Shown here: piece after piece, positions 57,237 through 64,000 of the stretch
Layout of the letters: each line of letters starts with the position of its first letter
How positions within the stretch are numbered: the stretch's first letter is position 1
Origin: Hysterangium stoloniferum
Taxonomy: Eukaryota; Basidiomycota; Agaricomycetes; Hysterangiales; Hysterangiaceae
Assembly (NCBI GenBank): GCA_015178975.1
Contig: WHVD01000055.1
Coordinates: forward strand, 487,496 to 551,495
Direction: 5' to 3'
Length of the DNA stretch: 64,000 nt
Notes under the pieces: generated by a model
Databases searched by the model: none
Told to the model about the DNA's origin: nothing
The model's input: the letters and a program-made list of their open reading frames with translations, nothing else
Made by a program: the position numbers and the translations under genes

Positions 57237-58239
57237 ATGTCAATGAACACTGGGGCGAAGACCATCCCTGTGAGGCTGACGGTAACTCCCGCGTCGGGTC
57301 CGAGTGGGACGCTGAATGCACTAGAGCGTCGTCGCCAACTCGAGGCAAGGAAAAAGGCACGCGAGGAGGAGGAACGAAAGGAGATGGAGGAGCTGAAAGC
57401 GATTGAGGTGGCCGAGGCGGAGGAGAAGAGACGGGCGGAGGTGGAAGCTACACGCAAGCGTCGGGAGGCTGATCTTGCGAGGAAAAAACAGCAGGAGGCC
57501 GGTCGGGCCCGAGAGGAGGAGGCGAGAAAGAAATGAGAAGGGAAGGTAAGTTAGGAGAAATACCGCACTGCGAATCTCTACTAATGTTTTCTTCTCAGCG
57601 AAAGGCAGTATCACCGTCGGTCTCCGATGAAGAGGACGAGGAAGATGAGGATGAGGCTGCGGGGCCTTCGAGCCCGAAGGTATTTATGCATATATATATT
57701 TTTTTGTTACTGACTTTTAGTGATAGAGACAAAAAGGAGTCCCAAAGGCGGGGCCTGAAAACGATCCTAGGTGTAACCGCTGCACTGCTCAGAACCGGGC
57801 TTGCCATCCTCGGGCGAACGGTCGGGGCCGCACATGTCAAGAGTGTGCGAGTCAAAAACTTGGTTGTACCTACCCGGGGGCCGACGTGGGTGTGATCTAC
57901 GGAGAGCGCCAGACAGACGCGATGGAGGAACAGAACCGCCTTATGCGGTTGTACTTCTCGGAGACCACTCGGTGGCGAAACGAGTCTCTGCGACAGCAGG
58001 GGCTCCTACAAGAGCAAATGCGACTGCTGGGAGTGGCTATTGGAGAACAGACAGCCATGTTACAGTGGGTCGGGGGGCAGCTCGAGCAGTATCTCGAGCT
58101 GCCTAGTTCGGACGAAGTTGAGCCGGTTAGGGCCTTGGAGGAAACTGGAGGGAAGGGAATATCGGTTGCCGTCGGTGAAGCAAGAGCTTCGGAGGCCGAG
58201 GAGGAAGGGGAAGTAGTGGAGGGTACTTTGGGTAGTTAG
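57237..58239 (+). CDS. Antisense accessory gene in the gypsy element: coiled coil plus Zn2Cys6-type cluster
   Basis: Read against gag and pol. Exons 57237-57545, 57599-57679, 57727-58239; introns of 53 and 47 bp, GT-AG, with ctaat and ctgac branch-like sites; all phase 0; 300 codons. Order: short N-terminus (MSMNTGAKTIPVRLTV); a charged Arg/Glu/Lys coiled coil (residues about 30-100); an acidic stretch (VSDEEDEEDEDEAAG); then CNRCTAQNRAC, HPRANGRGRT, CQECASQKLGC, which gives C-x2-C-x6-C-x10-C-x2-C-x6-C, the spacing of fungal Zn(II)2Cys6 DNA-binding domains; then a helical region (MEEQNRLMRLYFSETTRWRN) and an acidic tail. One in-frame TGA (57534-57536) interrupts exon 1; CGA to TGA at a CpG would explain it, so this copy may be inactive or the master copy lies elsewhere. 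DNA or chromatin binding is inferred from the cysteine pattern only. Confidence 0.72.
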
Positions 58240-58365
58240 CAAAATAATAATTGATTTTATCCCCTTTTTTTTTTGAAACGTGAATTGAAAATTGAAAATT
58301 TGAAAGCATCGACTAGTGAGACTTGATGTTTGAAGAACCGGAGGCCGTCGGTTACCGTGCGAGGA

Positions 58366-61300
58366 CTAAAGAGAGTCTAAAGGACCGGGCTTATTCGGAT
58401 ACGTTTGATGGAAAGTTAAAACAATTTCCGATGCATTGCCAAGTTCGGTGGCTAGAATCCAGGAAGTTTCTTCATCTGTACCTTCATAGCCAGTCCATTT
58501 GACCAAATAAAGTAACTTGCACGATCGCCTGCGATTGTCGATCTTGGAGTCTAGGATTTCCGATATTTCAAATTCGGGTTCCCCGTCGATGATCACGGGT
58601 GGGGGTGGTGGTTGTATGCGATCGGGTATACTGTTAGCAACACAAGGTTCTAACATGGATACATGAAATACCGGGTGTACTGCACGCATGTTGTCGGGGA
58701 GCCGAAGCGTCCATGAAAGCGTGCCGGCTTGTGCTATGACTTCAAAAGGACCTAAATATTTTTCAGAGAGCTTCTTAGAAGGTCTAGTGGTTCGGAAAAA
58801 CTCGGCTTTAACGAATACTCGGTCTCCGATCTTGAAATCAGGAGGTGGAAGTCGGTTTTTATCCGCAGACCGTTGGTATCGTTCTTGAGCCATTGCGATA
58901 GTTTTACAAAGTTCTTGATGTAGCTCGTCAAGGTTTGTAACAAAGTCTTGAGCACGGGCGGATGCGAGATCGCGTTCCGGGTGGATTTCGATGTTGGGGT
59001 TGTAGCCTTTATTTGCGAAGAAAGGCGAAATGCCAGTAGTGGCATTTGGTGCGTTGTTGTATGCGAATTCGGCCAGCGGTAGTAGTGATTTCCAATTGTC
59101 TTGTTGATAGTTGCAATAGACACGGATGTATTGCTCCAAGGTTTGATTCATGCGTTCGGTTTGTCCATCGCCTTCCGGGTGATAGCCCGAAGTGAAGTGT
59201 AACTTCATGTCTAGTGCTTTTCCGAGTGACCTAAAAAAGTGAGAGACAAACTCGGAGCCGCGATCGGATGTGACATGCGACGGAACGCCATGCTTGGAAA
59301 ATACATGGGTAACGAATAATTCAGCTAACTGTACAGATGTTATCGTGTCATATGTTGGAATGAAAATACTTTGCTTTGAGAGCCGATCCACAACAACTAG
59401 GATTGCTGTGTGACCTTCGGATGCCGGTAGGTGCTCGATAAAATCCATAGAAATCGAGTTCCAGGGTTTTTCCGGTATCGGTAATTGTTTGAGTAGGCCA
59501 TATGGTTTGTGTCGCTGTGATTTAGAGCGTAAACACGTAGTACAGGATTTACAATAGTGCTTAACAAAATCTCGGATGCCGGGCCATGTATATTCTCTTC
59601 TAATGAGTGAGAGGGTCTTATTGAGGCCGAAATGTCCTGAGATTGGGTGGTCGTGCTTATGTTGTAGGATTTGCAGCCGAAGGGTGTCGGAATCCGGTAC
59701 ATAAATGCGATTGTCAAGTCGAATGAAACCTTGTGAGTCTAATGACCATCGGGGTTGATCGGGGTCAGACGGGTTATCGAGGTGTGCTTTGGTGACTGGG
59801 TCTAATGGAATTGCCGATAGTATGTCTTGATGTAACTTTTCGGTATCCATAAGGATAACACTTCGCAAGACTGGATGAATGAGGTAAGTGGCTCGGATAG
59901 ATGCGGACAGTTGTTCCGATGAAAACATAGGTTTGAAATTATGCGGGTTAACTGTGGCGTAGTCGCTACTCCCCTCTTTAGGATAGACGTCCCATCGTCT
60001 AGTCATAGCGTCGGGTTTTCCACCAAGGCGGCCGGGACGGAAGCGGATTACCATGTTGAAAGCGGAGAGGTATTCGGACCATCGAGCTTGTCGACGGGTG
60101 AGAAGTTTTGTGGTTGAAAAGTAAACTAAATTTTTGTGGTCTGTAATAACATCTACGGGGTGGGCCGAGCCCTCCAAATAATGTCGCCATGTCTTGAAAG
60201 CTTCAAAGATTGCGAGTAATTCCTTATCGTGAACGTCGTAGTTGAGTTCGGGCGCCGAAAATGTGCGAGACAGAAAAGCTACTGGGTGTACTTCACCATC
60301 GGTGTCCAGAATGGACAATATCGCGGCAAGCGCATAGTCCGAAGCATCAGTTTCCACGATGAGTTGAACGTCGGGTTTCCAGTGCGACAAAATAGGGGCG
60401 GATGTAAATGCACTTTTCAATTCCTGGAATGCCGATCGGCATTCGTCGGAGAAATTCCACGGGGTGTCTTTGCGAGTAAGACGAGTGAGCGGAACGGTAA
60501 TTTTTGAGTAATTGTGAATGAAACGGCGATAAAAATTGGCGAAGCCTAAAAAGGACTGAATATCTTTAACCTTTCGGGGTTCCGGCCAATCTTGAATGAC
60601 TTGAATTTTAGCGTCGTCCATGCGGAGACCATCAGGTCCCATCATGAAGCCTAAGTATTCAACCGTGTCGACATCAAAAGAACATTTTTTACCATTCGCA
60701 AAAAGACCATGTTTTCGGAGTCTTCGGAGGACTTCACGGACGTGTTCATCATGAAGTGTAGGGTCTTCGGAGAAGATGAGGATGTCGTCTAGGTACACAA
60801 TGACAAAGACGTCAAGTAGGTCGGAAAAGACGTCGTTGATAAAACGTTGAAAGACCGACGGAGCGTTGGTGAGGCCGAAAGGCATCACTAACCATTCAAA
60901 GGAACCATAGCGAGTGCGAAAAGCTGTTTTCCATTCGTCACCTTCGGCGATCCGAACCAAATGATAGGCGTGTTTGAGATCTATCTTTGTATAAATTCGG
61001 GCCTTTCGAGGGGCGTCGAGTAAATCGGAGATTAGTGGTAATGGGTACTTGTCTTTTCGAGTAATCGCGTTTAGTCCTCGAAAGTCAACGCAAAGTCGAA
61101 GGGAACCGTCTTTTTTCCGAACGAATAGGACAGGGGCTCCATAGGGAGACTTTGAGGGTCGGATAAAACCTATAGCCAAGTGTTCATCCAAGAAATCTCG
61201 GATAGCCGATAGTTCAGACTGCGAGAGAGGATAAACCGGACCTAGGGGCGGATGTGAACCATCTTCAATATCAATTTTCAAATCGTAAGGCCTGTGAGGG

Positions 61301-62178
61301 GCGAGTCGATCGGCTTTTTGTTTACTGAAGACATCTGCGAATTCATGGTATTTTTTAGGAACACCTTCTAAATCTGCGATCGGTTCGGTCACTGGGGATG
61401 CGAAGCGACCGGTGACTTCGTCAACTTTAAGATTGACTGTAAATGCTCGGGAGCCGTCCAGCTTGATGGCTCTCATAAAAGCTGCGGCGTTTATTAGAGA
61501 GACGGGCGGCGGAGAGCTCGGATTTGCCACGGGGGCCGGAGGTGCTGTAGAGGCCATATTTGCCGAAACAGGCGGAAAGGGACCAGTCGTATCGGGTGCC
61601 GACGGGGTTCGGAAATGGATACTGCCCAATACCCAATCAATCAACGGATTATAGCGGGTGAGCCAGTTATGTCCTAGAACCACGGAGCAGCCCGAGTCCA
61701 ACTGTGTTACAAAAAACGTAACTGTCTGAAAGGTTCCACACGGGAACCAAAGTCGGAGTTCGCAGGTTTGCGAGATTACGGAGTTTGAGGTACCATCAAA
61801 AAGTCGGAGCGGAATCGGATCTATTGCATAGGTTTTCAACTGATTTTTTCTGGAAAAACTTGTATCTATAAAACAATGGGTTGAACCTGAATCTATGAGA
61901 GCTCGAAAAGTGAAACTCCCGAGAGGTTCCGAAGTAAGATTTATGAACAAAGAATTAGGATCATACAATGAGGATGCGTTAAGATGACAATTTTCCGGTG
62001 TGCGAGGAGATTCAACGCAACTCTCCAACCGCACGGAATCCAGAGAGTTGCTTAATCTTTTTTCGACTCGGCAGCCGGCTTGGCCGGTTGTGAGGTCGTG
62101 GCCGTATTGGCCGATCGGGCTTTTGTGGCTTTTGGGCATGCAGCGACTCGGTGTCCGGGATCTGCACACAACAAACAA
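58366..62178 (-). CDS. pol: Gypsy Pol polyprotein (protease, RT, RNase H, integrase, chromodomain)
   Basis: An open frame of 1270 codons in the -1 frame relative to gag; about the first 38 codons overlap gag, and translation probably enters near 62058-62063 by frameshifting. Domains by codon number: aspartic protease ALIDSGSTHCFID (about 94-106); reverse transcriptase VRKKDGSLRLCVDFR and YLDD (462-465); RNase H VETDASDYALA (about 608-618); integrase zinc finger HDHPISGH, CKSCTTC; catalytic core MDFIEHLP, TSDRGSEF and GYHPEGDGQTERMNQTLE; a GPY/F-type segment YLGPFEVI; and a C-terminal chromodomain (FEISEILDSKI, YLVKWTGYEGTDEETSW). The chromodomain places it among chromoviruses, which often target heterochromatin. 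The frame has no stop, consistent with a young, possibly competent element. Confidence 0.95.
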   Translation of the reverse strand: MFVVCRSRTPSRCMPKSHKSPIGQYGHDLTTGQAGCRVEKRLSNSLDSVRLESCVESPRTPENCHLNASSLYDPNSLFINLTSEPLGSFTFRALIDSGSTHCFIDTSFSRKNQLKTYAIDPIPLRLFDGTSNSVISQTCELRLWFPCGTFQTVTFFVTQLDSGCSVVLGHNWLTRYNPLIDWVLGSIHFRTPSAPDTTGPFPPVSANMASTAPPAPVANPSSPPPVSLINAAAFMRAIKLDGSRAFTVNLKVDEVTGRFASPVTEPIADLEGVPKKYHEFADVFSKQKADRLAPHRPYDLKIDIEDGSHPPLGPVYPLSQSELSAIRDFLDEHLAIGFIRPSKSPYGAPVLFVRKKDGSLRLCVDFRGLNAITRKDKYPLPLISDLLDAPRKARIYTKIDLKHAYHLVRIAEGDEWKTAFRTRYGSFEWLVMPFGLTNAPSVFQRFINDVFSDLLDVFVIVYLDDILIFSEDPTLHDEHVREVLRRLRKHGLFANGKKCSFDVDTVEYLGFMMGPDGLRMDDAKIQVIQDWPEPRKVKDIQSFLGFANFYRRFIHNYSKITVPLTRLTRKDTPWNFSDECRSAFQELKSAFTSAPILSHWKPDVQLIVETDASDYALAAILSILDTDGEVHPVAFLSRTFSAPELNYDVHDKELLAIFEAFKTWRHYLEGSAHPVDVITDHKNLVYFSTTKLLTRRQARWSEYLSAFNMVIRFRPGRLGGKPDAMTRRWDVYPKEGSSDYATVNPHNFKPMFSSEQLSASIRATYLIHPVLRSVILMDTEKLHQDILSAIPLDPVTKAHLDNPSDPDQPRWSLDSQGFIRLDNRIYVPDSDTLRLQILQHKHDHPISGHFGLNKTLSLIRREYTWPGIRDFVKHYCKSCTTCLRSKSQRHKPYGLLKQLPIPEKPWNSISMDFIEHLPASEGHTAILVVVDRLSKQSIFIPTYDTITSVQLAELFVTHVFSKHGVPSHVTSDRGSEFVSHFFRSLGKALDMKLHFTSGYHPEGDGQTERMNQTLEQYIRVYCNYQQDNWKSLLPLAEFAYNNAPNATTGISPFFANKGYNPNIEIHPERDLASARAQDFVTNLDELHQELCKTIAMAQERYQRSADKNRLPPPDFKIGDRVFVKAEFFRTTRPSKKLSEKYLGPFEVIAQAGTLSWTLRLPDNMRAVHPVFHVSMLEPCVANSIPDRIQPPPPPVIIDGEPEFEISEILDSKIDNRRRSCKLLYLVKWTGYEGTDEETSWILATELGNASEIVLTFHQTYPNKPGPLDSL

Positions 62179-63350
62179 AGGTTGTTGTCCATTCGGCGTT
62201 GCTTTTCCTGTGGAAGGAGCTTGCCATCGGAGCCGAGTTTGCCAGTTAGGTCGGGTTTGTCTTTGTCTTGAGACTTATTCGACTGTTTGCCCTTGCCTTT
62301 TTTGTCGTTAGACCCTTTGTTTTCGGACTTCTTATCGGAAGTCGAGTTGCCAGTTATATTGGTGTTTTGGTTACCAGACTTGTTGGCATTTTTGTTGTCC
62401 GATGATTTTTTGTCCGACGGGTTTTCGCGACTGATTTCCGAACGTCGTTCCCAGTATCGAGCGTCTGCGTTTTGGGCTTTCAGGCGCATGAGAGGGAGGG
62501 TTTTCGGCTTGCCGGTCTCTCCTTTGGAGACTTCGTCTTTGAGGCGAGACGGAAGGCCGGAGTAAAACTGGTAACGGAGGGCCGAATCGCCCCAGTCGCA
62601 ACGCGCGGCGAGGTTGTTGAACTGGACAATATAATCGGTGATGCGCTGAGTGTCTTTCATTTTGAGATTAGAAAGCGCGGTTTCTGCATCGCCGGTTTGG
62701 TCGTAGGGGCCGAAGTTGGTTTCGAGTTCCTCGACAAAGGCATCCCAATCGTGGAGCCAATCGGGGTCTTCAGAGGTGAGGCCAGAGAATGCGGGTTCGA
62801 ACCAGGCTGCTGCGGAATCCTTAAGGTATGAGAGTGCGAAGTTTACCTTTCGGTCATCCGTTGCGAATGCAGCCGGGCGGTCCCGAAAGTTGAATCGACA
62901 TTGCATGAGAAATGTCGGCAATTTCTTCGGGTTTGAGCCAGTAAATGGCTCGGGTTTGTTGACTCGGGTTTGCCCAGGTTCCTTTTCCTTGATATTGCTT
63001 TTAAGGAATTCATTAAGGGATCCTAGTGTACCTGAAAACAATTCCCATGTTTCTTCAGGGTCGAGAGCCGGTTTCTTCTTTGCAGACTTCTTGGAGCCAC
63101 TAGCCTGAGGTTGGTCGCCATCCTCGGGTTCGTGTTCCGAAACTGGTTGATTGTTAATCTCCTCAGTTGCTTCGGGGTCGGTTGCTTCGGTTACTTCTTC
63201 AGCATCGCCGGTAATCTCCACAAAGCGAGATTCTTCGGAGGTTTCTGGTAACGGAGTTTTCTGAGTAGTTCGGGCTGTATACAGGAAAGGAGACTTGAGA
63301 GTGGAAGATTCTGCTTCGCCGCTAGGCTTGGCATTTTTCCTCGGAGGCAT
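62052..63350 (-). CDS. gag: Gypsy Gag
   Basis: 432 codons forming the structural protein that packages element RNA. Starts MPPRKNAKPSG; the N-terminal third is acidic and disordered-looking; the core has PEPFTGSNPKKLPTFLMQCR, LSYLKDSAAAWFEPAFSG and QRITDYIVQFNNLAARCDW, typical of retrotransposon gag; then a Lys/Asn-rich linker and one CCHC zinc knuckle, CLLCADPGHRVAAC, for RNA binding. The end reads AESKKD before TAA (62052-62054). The frame is intact. Two decayed homologous fragments occur at 51.2-54.9 kb and another at 21.8 kb. Confidence 0.94.
   Translation of the reverse strand: MPPRKNAKPSGEAESSTLKSPFLYTARTTQKTPLPETSEESRFVEITGDAEEVTEATDPEATEEINNQPVSEHEPEDGDQPQASGSKKSAKKKPALDPEETWELFSGTLGSLNEFLKSNIKEKEPGQTRVNKPEPFTGSNPKKLPTFLMQCRFNFRDRPAAFATDDRKVNFALSYLKDSAAAWFEPAFSGLTSEDPDWLHDWDAFVEELETNFGPYDQTGDAETALSNLKMKDTQRITDYIVQFNNLAARCDWGDSALRYQFYSGLPSRLKDEVSKGETGKPKTLPLMRLKAQNADARYWERRSEISRENPSDKKSSDNKNANKSGNQNTNITGNSTSDKKSENKGSNDKKGKGKQSNKSQDKDKPDLTGKLGSDGKLLPQEKQRRMDNNLCLLCADPGHRVAACPKATKARSANTATTSQPAKPAAESKKD
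62058..62063 (-). promoter_or_regulatory. Putative -1 frameshift site
   Basis: On the minus strand gag ends TCG AAA AAA GAT TAA. The run of six A just before the stop allows a one-base backward slip into the pol frame, giving GAA AAA AGA TTA and continuing into the open pol frame (EKRLSNSLDS). Confidence 0.55.
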
Positions 63351-63375
63351 GATTAGACGGAAAATGCGAGTGTAA

Positions 63376-63386
63376 AATCAGAATAT
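63376..63386 (-). promoter_or_regulatory. Primer-binding site, Tf1-like self-priming
   Basis: Two bases inside the 5' LTR the minus strand reads ATATTCTGATT. No tRNA-type TGG-starting site is present. The same LTR carries AATCAGAATAT on the RNA strand at 63683-63693, an exact 11-nt complement. Confidence 0.65.
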
Positions 63387-63388
63387 AC

Positions 63389-64000
63389 TGTTAAGAACTG
63401 GAAACTGACTAATGTCGGTGGCCGACGGGGACCGATCGGAAGGACTTGGCTTCAGCTTATATGCTGCGCCCTCGCAAATATCCGTAGGTTGTCCTTAAAT
63501 TTCGGACAGGCGAAGACTAAATCCTAAGAAGAACTTTTCGGCAAGACACCGATCGGAACCGAAGGAAAAGTCAGGTGTCGGGCCAAGGGGTCGGGGCCGA
63601 GAGTGGGCGAGCGCACGCGAAGGCGGAAGAGAGATTCTCCTAGTATGAGACTGCTACAGACGTATGAGGGTATTCTGAGTCGATATTCTGATTGTCTAGT
63701 AACTACAATTACAGCGGGTTCATATACAAGTAATAGGCGTCTGGAAAATACTAATGGGGAGAAGGGCGGAACACGGTATTAACAATAAGCTTGACTAGGA
63801 ACGGGAAGTTTATGATTAGTTCGGAGGCCGATGATAACCGAGAATGGAAATTACGATAAAAGGAAATAGTTCGAGGAACTACGAATATAGTTAGACATAT
63901 GTGGAACATAAGATGAGACGGATCAACATGATGAAAGGGACATATCAAAACATAACCAGACAGAAAGGCGTAGTCGGGTTTGATTGACCGGAGAGCATAC
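63389..64000 (-). repeat. 5' LTR of the young gypsy element (first 612 bp visible)
   Basis: Begins at TG 63389. It contains the shared motif (63440-63480), the self-priming complement (63683-63693) and the TATA-like site; the rest is outside the window. Confidence 0.92.
63721..63726 (-). promoter_or_regulatory. LTR TATA-like element
   Basis: The minus strand reads TATATG about 28-33 bases upstream of AATCAGAATAT. This places the likely transcript start exactly at the self-priming sequence. Confidence 0.5.

Larger units (their letters stand above)
56341..64000 (-). mobile_element. Young Ty3/gypsy chromovirus, nearly complete (runs off the right edge)
   Basis: Minus-strand element: 5' LTR 63389 to beyond 64000, primer-binding region 63376-63386, gag, pol in the -1 frame, an opposite-strand gene, a polypurine tract near 57065-57073 (minus strand GAGGGGATAC) and the 3' LTR 56341-57063. 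Over the 612 bp that can be compared the LTRs differ by three substitutions and one 1-bp indel. The pol carries a chromodomain, so it is a chromovirus. The left flank is ctact; the other target duplication is outside the window. Confidence 0.93.

Noticed and set aside
1..64000. tRNA or 5S rRNA genes
   Set aside because: I looked for B-box-like GGTTCRANYCC and cloverleaf pairs by eye and found none convincing; a tRNAscan run would be decisive.

Overview
The window looks like transposon-rich nuclear DNA of a filamentous basidiomycete, most likely an Agaricomycete. The evidence is short GT-AG introns (about 32-71 bp, several with CTAAT/CTGAC branch sites), gene families I know from that group, a fungal-type 18S rRNA remnant, and CpG loss in repeated DNA. 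The species cannot be named from this. No tRNA gene, CRISPR array or bacterial-type operon was seen.

1-31.5 kb is mostly host genes. (i) A Cys-motif protein is cut in frame by a solo LTR (1-1650). (ii) A secreted, probably GPI-anchored protein and a Tc1-like transposase are each split into two pieces lying 6 kb apart. Reversing bases 2093-8260 rejoins both genes to the base, so this is a mapped inversion. (iii) Intact genes follow: an FAD-dependent oxidoreductase (9416-10791, -), an MFS transporter (17752-20189, -), a macro-domain protein (24571-25647, +) and a stand-alone adenylate-forming enzyme (28353-30229, +). A membrane-protein gene at 11786-13357 is a pseudogene. An apparently recent mariner element with identical 217-bp terminal repeats sits at 22297-23904.

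31.6-37.1 kb is a fungal NLR (alpha/beta-hydrolase, NB-ARC, TPR). It has about 17 nearly identical 42-residue TPR units and is broken by a solo LTR in the NB-ARC domain, two stops and two 1-bp deletions.

37.1-56.3 kb is a graveyard of nested elements: at least six LTR families with target-site duplications, a second mariner, a decayed gypsy copy, minisatellites, and an 18S rRNA pseudogene (41678-44782, -) split by LTRs and entered by a poly(A)-tailed retroelement.

56.3-64.0 kb is a nearly complete young Ty3/gypsy chromovirus on the minus strand (gag, pol with chromodomain, LTRs about 99% identical; the 5' LTR runs off the window). Two features stand out. It has an 11-nt Tf1-like self-priming match. 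Between pol and the 3' LTR, on the opposite strand, it carries a three-exon gene with its own TATA box, encoding a coiled coil plus a Zn2Cys6-type cysteine cluster. This antisense gene and the two-gene inversion are the most interesting items. The host genes show no common pathway; the LTR families share a conserved internal motif that suggests a common lineage.
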